From NCBI GenBank assembly GCA_037074705.1, contig JAYJMR010000014.1, positions 310,001 through 374,000 on the forward strand: a stretch of 64,000 nt of DNA, given 5' to 3'. A program made the translations under genes and the position numbers. Position 1 is the first letter of the stretch, and each line of letters begins with the position of its first letter. Of the stretch, positions 36,081-44,274 are shown one piece after another. The notes under the pieces were generated by a model that was not told where the DNA came from, ran no database searches, and worked only from the letters and a program-made list of their open reading frames with translations. The stretch comes from Zhengitettix transpicula (lineage: Eukaryota > Arthropoda > Insecta > Orthoptera > Tetrigidae).

Positions 36081-36457
36081 CTATAGCTCTTCAAACTCAA
36101 ACTAAATTCAACTTTTCTTGGTAGTCCATTAGGTAAAAAATACATCTGCTTTTCTTCTAACCTAGTAATTACGAATTGTCCTAAAATATTACCTAGACTA
36201 TCTACTAAAACATGCGGTTTTTCAGCTTCTTTCATATTCTTTAATTGATTTACTCTGTTGAGAGTATTAAGGTAAATAACTCCTTCTATGTCTACATTTT
36301 CCACTCCTCGACCAATATTTTGTAGTGATGGCATTTTATCGATACATTCAATTACACTCCAACGATTTTCTTTACTATACTTCAAACTTATCGGAGTAAA
36401 TTTATATGGACCAAGAGATAACACAAATAAAAAATTTTTAAAAACATAGTTGATCAA
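36077..36457 (-). CDS. U: Tail protein U (P2 gpU-like)
   Basis: 126 residues. Contains FVLSLGPYKFTPISLKYSKENRWSVIECIDKMPSLQNIGRG and GVIYLNTLNRVNQLKNM, ending NGLPRKVEFSLSLKSY, a pattern of the phage gpU family (tail protein, P2 order T-U-X-D). It overlaps X and T by 4 bp each, so the set is translationally coupled. Confidence 0.88.
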   Translation of the reverse strand: MINYVFKNFLFVLSLGPYKFTPISLKYSKENRWSVIECIDKMPSLQNIGRGVENVDIEGVIYLNTLNRVNQLKNMKEAEKPHVLVDSLGNILGQFVITRLEEKQMYFLPNGLPRKVEFSLSLKSYR

Positions 36458-38727
36458 TAAAATGTCTCTACTGTATCAAATAAAACATCACGTGACTTTT
36501 CTCTTATCCTTTTTATTACTTCATCTGCAAGACTACGAACATCTTGGTTAGGTTCTGCTTTAATGCTGATAGTGTAATTATTAGTGATGTTCTGAGTTTT
36601 ATTTTGTTCTTTATTTTCAAACTTACTCCTTGCAAATATCTTATCGCTCTCTGTCTCCTCAATAAGGCTTTTGACTCTGAAGCTATTTTTATTTCTCTTG
36701 GAAAATTCTTTAATTATACTGTTACTTAGCAAAGGATTTCCACTGTTGAGAATATTACTCTTTAGGGGACTATGTACTGCTTTTACTTCAGTTTTTCTTT
36801 TTTCAAACTCTTTCAGTGGGCTATTCCCTAATACTTTTCCAAATACACTTTCCCCTATCCATGAAAAAGCTTCTTCTATGGGTTTTATTATCGATTTCCA
36901 AAAGCTAGAGAAAAAGTCTTTCACCTTTTGCCAGTTAGTGATAACAAGAGCTGCGCCAGTAACAAGTCCAGCAATTAAAAGCCCTATAGGATTACTCATT
37001 ACAGCAAGCGTTATTGCTCTTAGTCCTGTTACTACTGCAGGAAAAACTGTAGCTGATAAAAATGAAAATACTCCAAGTAGGTTTGCTTTCAGACCAAAAA
37101 TCGTACTTCCTAGCAATGTAAATCCGTATCCTAGTCCTACTGCTGCAATTTTTAAACTTATCAAAGCTGCTACAGTACCCATGATCGTCGTGGTTAAAGT
37201 TGGATATTTTTCTGCAAAAGAAGCTATATGCTCTGTTATTGTTTTCAAACTTCCAGCTACATAATTCAAGGTAGGTAACATTACTGACCCTAGATTCATG
37301 CCAGCTTCAACTATTGCATTTTTAAGTAATTGTAATTTATTAGCTGTAGTGTCTGCACGATTTTTGAATTCTTCTTGCAGAGAGCTTCCGTACTTTTCTG
37401 TATTAGCCAGTAACTTTATTGCATCCTCATACTTATTAAAACTTCCAGCTAATAATGCAATATCATCTTGATATTCCTGACCGAAAAGTTTCATCAGGAT
37501 TGTAGAACGTTCCTGATTATCCATTTTCTTTAGAGTTTGAAAAAAGTGAAGTAGTGCTTCTTCTCCGCTTTCACTGATCCTTTGTACCATTTCTTCCGCG
37601 GTTATGCCCATTTCTTCTAGTGCTGCTTTGAATTCTTTTCCTTGACCTTCAGCAGTTTGAAGTTTGCTAAGCAGTGCATTTATAGCAGTTGCAGCTTTTG
37701 CTGGTTGTTTACCTAAACTAATAAAAGCATTTACTAAGCTGCTTGTTTGTTCAAACTTTAATCCAAACTGCTTTGCAGTACCACCAACTATTGCTAGAGC
37801 TTCAACCATATCTTTTGCTTTAGCAGCAGTGTTATCTGATAAGTGGTTGATTACATTACCAACATGCTCCATTTCACTAACATCAATTCCATAAACGTTA
37901 GAAAGTTTAGCTATGGAATCACCTGCTTGCTCTGCAGACATATCAAATGCTGTAGACATTTTTGCTACTGTTTCTGTAAACTTAAAAAGATCTTCTTTCT
38001 TGATACCAAGTTGACCACCGCTTGCAGCTATTTGTGCTAATTCTGCGGCTGATAATGGTATTGTTCTTGACATTTCCTTTAACCCTTCAGCAAATTTAGT
38101 TACTTCATCTTTTTTATTATCAAACTTTACTACCTTCTTAACATCAGCCATAGCCGATTCAAAATCAATCGCAACTTTAACTGGAGCTGCAAGCGAAAGA
38201 CCTAGCCCAATAGTCTCTATAATTTGTGACTTAAAATGTGCTTTGCTTGCTAAAAAACTTTGGTGACTACGTATTGCAGACCCAAGCTTACCATACTTAC
38301 CTTTTAGCACTTCAATAGAAGAACCAAGTTTATATTGATCACTTACTAATGACTTAATATTTCTTCCACTTTTTCTTACTTCTTCATTAAATGAATGCAA
38401 AGCATCTCTCTTTTTCAAATATGCTTCTTTTGCTTTTATTGCGGAGGTTTTGGCCTTGTCAAATTCTGCTTTTAAGGTTTTGCTCGGTTTCTCTATTGCC
38501 TTCATTTGTTTAGCTAAAGATTTTACTTGATCTTCAAAGCCCTTCCACGACCTCCTGCTAGTCAAAACATCATGACCCAACTGCTTAAATTTTGATACTG
38601 ATTTTAAAGATGAGTCAAGCTTCCTTATATTCTCACCAAGATAAGTAAGTTGATTACTACTGCCCTTTATTACAGTATTAAAACTGCCATCTAAAACAGC
38701 TCCGATTTTTATAGATAACGTTGACAT
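36454..38727 (-). CDS. T: Tail tape measure protein T
   Basis: 757 residues. An N-terminal coiled coil (LDSSLKSVSKFKQLGHDVL...LKAEFDKAKTSAIKAKEAYLKKRD) leads into the TMP core (AMADVKKVVKFDNKKDEVTKFAEGLKEMSRTIPLSAAELAQIAASGGQ, typical of the TP901 family). Hydrophobic segments lie around 520-610 (TTTIMGTVAALISLKIAAVGLGYGF, AVMSNPIGLLIAGLVTGAALVI), with a polar C-terminus. It sets tail length and takes part in DNA injection. The start overlaps the end of the predicted E' extension by 19 bp. Confidence 0.93.
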   Translation of the reverse strand: MSTLSIKIGAVLDGSFNTVIKGSSNQLTYLGENIRKLDSSLKSVSKFKQLGHDVLTSRRSWKGFEDQVKSLAKQMKAIEKPSKTLKAEFDKAKTSAIKAKEAYLKKRDALHSFNEEVRKSGRNIKSLVSDQYKLGSSIEVLKGKYGKLGSAIRSHQSFLASKAHFKSQIIETIGLGLSLAAPVKVAIDFESAMADVKKVVKFDNKKDEVTKFAEGLKEMSRTIPLSAAELAQIAASGGQLGIKKEDLFKFTETVAKMSTAFDMSAEQAGDSIAKLSNVYGIDVSEMEHVGNVINHLSDNTAAKAKDMVEALAIVGGTAKQFGLKFEQTSSLVNAFISLGKQPAKAATAINALLSKLQTAEGQGKEFKAALEEMGITAEEMVQRISESGEEALLHFFQTLKKMDNQERSTILMKLFGQEYQDDIALLAGSFNKYEDAIKLLANTEKYGSSLQEEFKNRADTTANKLQLLKNAIVEAGMNLGSVMLPTLNYVAGSLKTITEHIASFAEKYPTLTTTIMGTVAALISLKIAAVGLGYGFTLLGSTIFGLKANLLGVFSFLSATVFPAVVTGLRAITLAVMSNPIGLLIAGLVTGAALVITNWQKVKDFFSSFWKSIIKPIEEAFSWIGESVFGKVLGNSPLKEFEKRKTEVKAVHSPLKSNILNSGNPLLSNSIIKEFSKRNKNSFRVKSLIEETESDKIFARSKFENKEQNKTQNITNNYTISIKAEPNQDVRSLADEVIKRIREKSRDVLFDTVETFY

Positions 38728-39094
38728 TTAAGCTCCCTTGCTAATTTACTCCATGAAATAAATTCACTAATCTCCATGTCAAGAATGTGCTCAACTCCAC
38801 CACCTATGATAGAGCCAAGCACTAGTATTTCTAATCTCAAGTTTTTTGGATAATTGGTGAAAAAAAATCCTTTAATACTTCTTGCATTTTTACATAATCA
38901 GCAATATCCAACTCTTCAATTGCTTCTTTTGCAACTGATGTCAGGTTGGCAGTCAAAGTCACTTCCTTATTTAGGTCACTACCATTAATGCGTTCTATTG
39001 CCAAATAGTCTCTAACTTTTGGACGTCTAATGGTAAGTTCTGAAACAGAAATTCCATCAACTGTAATTGGGTTGTTTAGTGTTATAGTTTGCAT
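38709..39094 (-). CDS. E-E' fusion by predicted -1 ribosomal frameshift
   Basis: After the heptamer T-TTT-TTT at 38867-38861 (minus-strand order) the -1 frame stays open for about 50 more codons (NLRLEILVLGSIIGGGVEHILDMEISEFISWSKLARE...) and stops at 38709. The passage LGSIIGGGVEHILDMEISEF has no other start, and it lies exactly where P2 E' lies. Predicted product about 127 residues. Confidence 0.75.
38837..39094 (-). CDS. E: Tail assembly chaperone E (P2 gpE-like)
   Basis: 85 residues (MQTITLNNPITVDGISVSELTIRRPKVRDYLAIERI...EVLKDFFSPIIQKT). Family: phage tail assembly chaperone, gene E between FII and T. Near its end GAT TTT TTT TCA provides a T-TTT-TTT slippery heptamer, the same device as in P2, where part of the ribosomes continue into E'. 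Small, acidic, cytoplasmic. It helps load the tape measure protein. Confidence 0.85.
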   Translation of the reverse strand: MQTITLNNPITVDGISVSELTIRRPKVRDYLAIERINGSDLNKEVTLTANLTSVAKEAIEELDIADYVKMQEVLKDFFSPIIQKT

Positions 39095-39176
39095 AAAATT
39101 CTCCTATAAAAAATAAAATCTTGTAAAATGTTGTAACTATTTGATCAACATCTAAAAAATAGAATTCTAAAAATCT

Positions 39177-39683
39177 TCATATTCCAAGCACCGTTTGAAG
39201 TAGTGCCATTTGATCAACGCCATTTATCTTTCTAATCATATTTTCAGCATCGATCTCTATTAATTCATTACCACCTATCGTAAGTTTATAATAATGGGCA
39301 GCTACAGTACACTTCAGCGTTGCTTTTTCAGCAGGTTTCCAATTACCAAAATCAAATTCTTTAAAAATGCCTCTTAAATTGATTATTACTGCTTCAATAT
39401 CATTACTACCACTACCTTGCATTCCTCCACGGAGCGTCAAAGCTACTGAATTTCCATTTATCAACCCAAATAGCCGAAAGAGCTCTGTATCATATTCAGC
39501 AAAAGTAAAATCTGCTTCAAGTTTCTCCATTCCCATGTCAATGCTTACTGGAATATCCATACCACCAGCTCTATACTCTTCCGTTTTTATGGTAAGCTTT
39601 GGTAGAGTAATTTCCTCTATTTTTCCTGCATAGCCCCTTCCATCTACAAAGACATTAAAGTTTCTCAATATTTTTGGCAGCAT
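39177..39683 (-). CDS. FII: Tail tube protein FII
   Basis: 168 residues. PKILRNFNVFVDGRGYAGKIEEITLPKLTIKTEEYRAGGMDIPVSIDMGMEKLEADFTFAEYD is the P2 FII major tail tube pattern. It forms hexameric rings of the inner tube. Size matches (P2 FII about 172). The order FI-FII-E-T is the same as in P2. Confidence 0.93.
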   Translation of the reverse strand: MLPKILRNFNVFVDGRGYAGKIEEITLPKLTIKTEEYRAGGMDIPVSIDMGMEKLEADFTFAEYDTELFRLFGLINGNSVALTLRGGMQGSGSNDIEAVIINLRGIFKEFDFGNWKPAEKATLKCTVAAHYYKLTIGGNELIEIDAENMIRKINGVDQMALLQTVLGI

Positions 39684-39697
39684 TTTCTTTTTTTCAT

Positions 39698-40885
39698 TTA
39701 TAAAATTTCATTATTTACAAGACGAGAGCGAAATGTTATCTGCTCCGCTGGATATGGTGGTGTAAATTCAAAGTCAAAGAATACTTTTCCACTTGCAATG
39801 TTTGCCGGCGTATTGAGTTCTGGGGTTGCATAACATCTTCCACTGATAATCGCTCCTTGGGCTTTTAAATTAGCCAAATAAGAATTCACCCCCTCAATCA
39901 CATCATCTATGTAAGTTTTGGTGATATTGCGATCAACTGCCCATAAATGAGCCCTAAGTAAACTACCATTGATTAAATCTGCAGTCCTTCTCACTGACAA
40001 AAAAGCCCATTTTGAGTCATTTGAACATGTTCTATTTCCCCAAAGCCTATAGCCATTTTGATGAATTATCGTTGTTACTTCATTTTCATTCAAGTGGTTT
40101 GCTCTACAATTTATATTACCGAGCGTAAAATCAATAGGCCTGCTTGTTCCAACAATACCATTTATCTCTTTATTTGAAGGTGAGTGCCAGAAGCCTTGCT
40201 CGCTGTCTATCTTAGCTATTAAACCAGCTACAAATGGACTCGATGGCAAGATTTCTTCTTTTCCTTCAATAAGTACCTTCACCCATGGATCAACTATGTA
40301 AACTCTTGAGCTGCCTACACTTTTTCTCCATTTTATTGCTTCTTCATCATTAGTATTTGGCCCATCTGCTACTATTATGCTTCTCAGCTTTTCTGCTACT
40401 CCTATCAAAGCTGCTACTACTGGGTTTTTAGGATTTTCAGATTCAGGCAATTGATGAGTAAACTGAGGTGCAATTAATATTCTTGGAGCAACATGGACTA
40501 TACTTTCACTGCTGAGGAACGCCTCTATTCCCTGATATTCTCCAGTTTCTTCGTTAACTCCACCAATTATATTCTTCAGCGTCTCTTCTTCTTTTAATTT
40601 TGGATCGCTGTTTTCACTTTCTTCAACTCGAATAACTACTACTGTTGCACCGATTTGGGAAAATATTCCATTTACTGCAGAAGGTAAACTGCCACTCTTT
40701 CCGAGCTTTGCTGCTTCCTTTAAGCTTCCTGCAACTAACACTGGTTTATTTAGCGGAAATTTTTGCTCATCAGCTTCAGGTGCAGTACCGATTACACCTA
40801 TCACTGATGATTTAGCTGCACGTACTGTTTTTGCCCCTGAGGTTACCTCAATAACATTTACTCCGTGCAAAAATTCTTCAGCCAT
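39698..40885 (-). CDS. FI: Contractile tail sheath protein FI
   Basis: 395 residues, P2 FI family (GVNVIEVTSGAKTVRAAKSSVIGVIGTAPEAD near the start; RPIDFTLGNINCRANHLNENEVTTIIHQNGYRLWGNRTCSNDSKWAFLSVRRTADLINGSL in the core; DFEFTPPYPAEQITFRSRL at the end). Subunit of the contractile sheath. Overlaps the next gene upstream by 8 bp. Confidence 0.95.
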   Translation of the reverse strand: MAEEFLHGVNVIEVTSGAKTVRAAKSSVIGVIGTAPEADEQKFPLNKPVLVAGSLKEAAKLGKSGSLPSAVNGIFSQIGATVVVIRVEESENSDPKLKEEETLKNIIGGVNEETGEYQGIEAFLSSESIVHVAPRILIAPQFTHQLPESENPKNPVVAALIGVAEKLRSIIVADGPNTNDEEAIKWRKSVGSSRVYIVDPWVKVLIEGKEEILPSSPFVAGLIAKIDSEQGFWHSPSNKEINGIVGTSRPIDFTLGNINCRANHLNENEVTTIIHQNGYRLWGNRTCSNDSKWAFLSVRRTADLINGSLLRAHLWAVDRNITKTYIDDVIEGVNSYLANLKAQGAIISGRCYATPELNTPANIASGKVFFDFEFTPPYPAEQITFRSRLVNNEIL

Positions 40886-41438
40886 TTCTTTGCATCTTTT
40901 GTTTAAAATCGTTTAGTAAGTTCTCTAGCTCTCGTTCACTCTTGGCTTCTTCAATTTTCCTCTTCGCCATGTCTTCCAACTCCTCGCATTTCACTATCGC
41001 TTTTACTGCTTTTTTCACTTTTTCCTCAATTATTCTTGCCATTTCAATAACCGTAATACCACGGACTTTTGCTAAAGGTTCTATAATTTCTTTATCCTTT
41101 GCATTCATAGATTCTGGTGCTGCTAAGATGTTCTCTGCGGCTTTCGCTTGAATCTCATAAGATTTAGACTTCTGGTAAGAATGTCCTGCGTATTGGTGAG
41201 TATGATTATCATAATAAAAACGCATACTATCAAGTGCAGAAAGCTTTGCATTATCCAGTAACTCCAACTCAATATCTTCTTGATTTCGCTGAGCAATTTC
41301 TCCTCCTTCTGTTAAACAATAACTTTTTTGCCAATCAAAATTCTTTGGCGCTTCATACCAATCATTTCCTGTTGGCTTATTTTCAAGTATTGTTGTTTCA
41401 ATCTGCTTGTGGTTTTCAAAACGTATATAAATAGTCAC
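40878..41438 (-). CDS. Tail fibre assembly-like protein
   Basis: 186 residues. The N-terminal part (NKPTGNDWYEAPKNFDWQKSYCLTEGGEIAQRNQEDIE) resembles the DxW-type start of tail-fibre assembly/DUF4376-like proteins; the rest is helical and charged (KLSALDSMRFYYDNHTHQYAGHSYQKSKSYEIQAKAAENIL, then a long coiled coil). It lies directly downstream of the fibre gene, where Tfa-like chaperones sit. The family call is tentative. Confidence 0.55.
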   Translation of the reverse strand: MTIYIRFENHKQIETTILENKPTGNDWYEAPKNFDWQKSYCLTEGGEIAQRNQEDIELELLDNAKLSALDSMRFYYDNHTHQYAGHSYQKSKSYEIQAKAAENILAAPESMNAKDKEIIEPLAKVRGITVIEMARIIEEKVKKAVKAIVKCEELEDMAKRKIEEAKSERELENLLNDFKQKMQRNG

Positions 41439-41448
41439 AAATTCCTCC

Positions 41449-42888
41449 TCATCGCCATATTTGATCAGTTCGTTCTAATCCTGGACATTGCCAAGCTTTT
41501 AGCGTTCTCTCCACATCTACTTCAAGTCCTGTATTTAGAACATTGCTACGTATGTTATAAATCCCCCACTGAATAAATTGACCATAGTTGTGTACATAAT
41601 TTGATGCAAGCATACCTTGACTGACTTGTGTTCTGGAACATAGGTAAGATGATGTGTAAAGTAATATTGCAACTGTTTTTCCTGCTGGAATCTCCACATT
41701 ACCAGATCCGGCTAACTTGCTATCAGAACTCGTGTATTGGTAAACATTTTTCCATACTATTTTTGAAATACTTGATTTATTAGAATTAGTGTTATCAGGA
41801 GTTCCCACAAATAATCCTGCTCCCCCATACTCCGTACTCGAATACGATGATCCAACAAATTCCATTGTCTTATTTATGTTCACATTGGTTGTATTTTTTA
41901 CAAATACTACTCCAAGTGCAGCATACGGGTAATAGTATATCTCATCATAACTACCAGAAAAACTTTTTGTGCATAACTCTCCGTAAATAAATGTTCCTTT
42001 ACTTCCCTCTATAAAACTTAGTTGTCTTGGCCGATAAAAACTAACGTAATCTGTATTGTACGTATGGCTACCTGCTAGTAGTTGTAACATATAGTCAGTT
42101 TTTGTTATATCACTACTCCACTTTCCAAGCTCTGTCGTAAAAGTTCCGTGGCCAAAATAATTATTTTTTCTGCCAAGTACACCAAATAAGAAAGGTAATG
42201 ACCCTGGTTCAACCATGTTGCGCTTTCTTATTTCATTTATAAGAGACACTTTTAACTGTTCATCCCGAGTTTTTACCTCATTTATCAGGGATGTTTTTAA
42301 TTGGTTATCACGAGTTTCTATTTCCCCAATAATTGATGAGCCAGATGGTACATTATTAACAGCACGAAAATCTTCTACTAAACCTTTAAGACCATCTTTA
42401 TGACTATTACTAATGCTATTTATTGCTTCAATATTGGCATTCTTTCTCGTATCAAGTAGCGATAAATTTGTTGTTCCTTTTTCATCAATTCTCTTTAATA
42501 ACTGCTTCTCTGATTCAGAGATCACTGCTAAAGAACTAGCTTTTTTATTATCCAGATCAGTTAAGTGTTTTTTTGCACTATCAAGAAGTTCTTTTAGCTT
42601 ACCATCAGTCATCTGTACAATTTCAGAAACTGCACTTTTGTCGACTATTGATTCCAATGCTTTAGCAAGATATGCTAATTGATCTGGTGTACTGTTTGCT
42701 GCTAAATCCTTAAGCCTCTTTTGTAGTGCATCAATTATCTCTTTTATCTCAGTCATCTGCACAATGTCAGCAATAGCTTTTTTATCTGCTATCAATTCCA
42801 GCGATTTTGCAAGATATGCCAGTTGATCAGGTGTGCTGTTTGCTGCTAAATCCTTTATCCTTTGGTATATTGCTTCTTTCATTTCCAA
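41449..42888 (-). CDS. Tail fibre-like protein with repeated coiled-coil stalk
   Basis: 479 residues. Residues 1-95 contain two copies of a roughly 47-residue unit (KDLAANSTPDQLAYLAKSLE... and ...AKALESI), then a coiled coil with short direct repeats (LKTSLINEVKTRDEQ / LKVSLINEIRKRN), then a beta-rich C-terminal head (YYYPYAALGVVFVKNTTNVN, IPAGKTVAILLYTSS). Such a stalk and head layout suits a trimeric tail fibre that binds the cell surface. No family-level hit is recognised in the head. Confidence 0.6.
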   Translation of the reverse strand: MEMKEAIYQRIKDLAANSTPDQLAYLAKSLELIADKKAIADIVQMTEIKEIIDALQKRLKDLAANSTPDQLAYLAKALESIVDKSAVSEIVQMTDGKLKELLDSAKKHLTDLDNKKASSLAVISESEKQLLKRIDEKGTTNLSLLDTRKNANIEAINSISNSHKDGLKGLVEDFRAVNNVPSGSSIIGEIETRDNQLKTSLINEVKTRDEQLKVSLINEIRKRNMVEPGSLPFLFGVLGRKNNYFGHGTFTTELGKWSSDITKTDYMLQLLAGSHTYNTDYVSFYRPRQLSFIEGSKGTFIYGELCTKSFSGSYDEIYYYPYAALGVVFVKNTTNVNINKTMEFVGSSYSSTEYGGAGLFVGTPDNTNSNKSSISKIVWKNVYQYTSSDSKLAGSGNVEIPAGKTVAILLYTSSYLCSRTQVSQGMLASNYVHNYGQFIQWGIYNIRSNVLNTGLEVDVERTLKAWQCPGLERTDQIWR

Positions 42889-43073
42889 AAATCTAAAAAA
42901 GTCTCAAAATTAAACCGCTCAAAATTACTCTTAAGTTGATTATGCTCATCTTCTCTTTCGGTAATATCTGCATCTATTTTCTTAATTGTGGTACGGATAC
43001 GAACAACATCTTGCACAGCAATGTTTTCTGGATGAGGCAAAGAGTATCCTCTACTTGTTTTATCATCTGACAT
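42879..43073 (-). CDS. Small tail-operon protein
   Basis: 64 residues from ATG 43073 (MSDDKTSRGYSLPHPENIAVQDVVRIRTTIKKIDADI), which begins a few bases after the stop of the previous gene. The longer frame start at 43133 would overlap that gene, so I prefer the internal start. Its end overlaps the fibre gene by 10 bp. Probably a connector for the fibre; unknown family. Confidence 0.65.
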   Translation of the reverse strand: MSDDKTSRGYSLPHPENIAVQDVVRIRTTIKKIDADITEREDEHNQLKSNFERFNFETFLDFWK

Positions 43074-43077
43074 TCTG

Positions 43078-44262
43078 CTAAGTGATAATGATTCGTAGAT
43101 TTTTGACTTTTGGACGATAGACAACCGTTCCACTTAAAACCAATTTTATCCTTGTATCATTACCATTAAAATTTGATAGCACATGAGTTCTCTCTACCAA
43201 ATTTTCTCCAATTGGTTTTCCTGATGTTAAATTTACTAATTGCCAATCCACGTTTTTTTGTACATATGCTTTAACATCTGCAGTGCCAGGTATCAGCGCA
43301 TCATATGTTATGGTAATCTTAGTGTTAGCTCCTGCTGTAATGCTTCTTGTAACATAATCTCCGAACTCTGAAAGATTACCCAGAACTAGCTGTAACCCAG
43401 GATAGAGAACAGGACTTTTTTCTCGCCCTCCTTTTAGGCTTGCTTTTACCGTTAATTCCCCATTTATTCTTTCACGCAGCGCGAGCGGCAAATTATCAGA
43501 CAAAAAGTTTTCTCTTCCCTCTTCATCTGTCAGAATAAATTCTACATTGGTATCAAATGCTACTTTTTCGACGTTCGTCAAAACAATTAAATCTGATACA
43601 TTATTTACAGTAACTTTGCCCAGGTCAACAACATAAGAAACTTCACTAAATTTTGCAGCTAGTAGTCGAAACGTTAAATCTAAATTTTGATGTGGAGTCC
43701 AGGTGCTTGCATTGCTAGATGACAGTAATACTCCTACTTGATATGGTTGACTTGTTACCCAACGGCTATTTACTGCATCATATTTGCCAAGTTCTGCTAT
43801 CTTTACTGCAGTACCAGGATCATCAGTAAGCAGTACTATTGCATACTCCTCTCCTGCATGGCAAAACACTGGTGGCCATTCTATACGTGTTGCTGTGCCA
43901 TCTACTTTTATATCTTTCGGCTCAATATAACTTTCAGCAATGACAGTCTGCGAGGGCATTCCCACTGCTGTTTCTCTAATCTGCACAACAACACGTTTTT
44001 TGCCTTTATTTATGAACCATAGCTCTACACCTCCTATGTGTCTGCTCTCATATAAAGTAAATGTTTGGGCTAAAGGATCAACTCTTCTTGCTGCAATAAC
44101 TCTTCTTCTTTCTTCTATGGTAATTGTTTTTTTACCAGTATACGTTGCTTCTCCATAGCTTCCTTTATTCCCATAAAATTGCACCAATTTAGTACCTGCT
44201 GGAATGTTTGCTGGGATTTTTATTTTTCCCTTTAATTTTCCCTGTTTATTAGCTGTGAGCAT
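43078..44262 (-). CDS. Putative tail fibre/baseplate-associated protein
   Basis: 394 residues, beta-rich (GTKLVQFYGNKGSYGEATYTGKKTITIEE, RRVDPLAQTFTLYESRHIGGVELWFINKGKKRVVVQI, FCHAGEEYAIVLLTDDP). The block VDPLAQTFTL is found in myovirus proteins that stand beside DUF4815 proteins, as here. Likely a structural adsorption component; role inferred from position only. Confidence 0.6.
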   Translation of the reverse strand: MLTANKQGKLKGKIKIPANIPAGTKLVQFYGNKGSYGEATYTGKKTITIEERRRVIAARRVDPLAQTFTLYESRHIGGVELWFINKGKKRVVVQIRETAVGMPSQTVIAESYIEPKDIKVDGTATRIEWPPVFCHAGEEYAIVLLTDDPGTAVKIAELGKYDAVNSRWVTSQPYQVGVLLSSSNASTWTPHQNLDLTFRLLAAKFSEVSYVVDLGKVTVNNVSDLIVLTNVEKVAFDTNVEFILTDEEGRENFLSDNLPLALRERINGELTVKASLKGGREKSPVLYPGLQLVLGNLSEFGDYVTRSITAGANTKITITYDALIPGTADVKAYVQKNVDWQLVNLTSGKPIGENLVERTHVLSNFNGNDTRIKLVLSGTVVYRPKVKNLRIIIT

Positions 44263-44274
44263 ATTTTTTACCTC

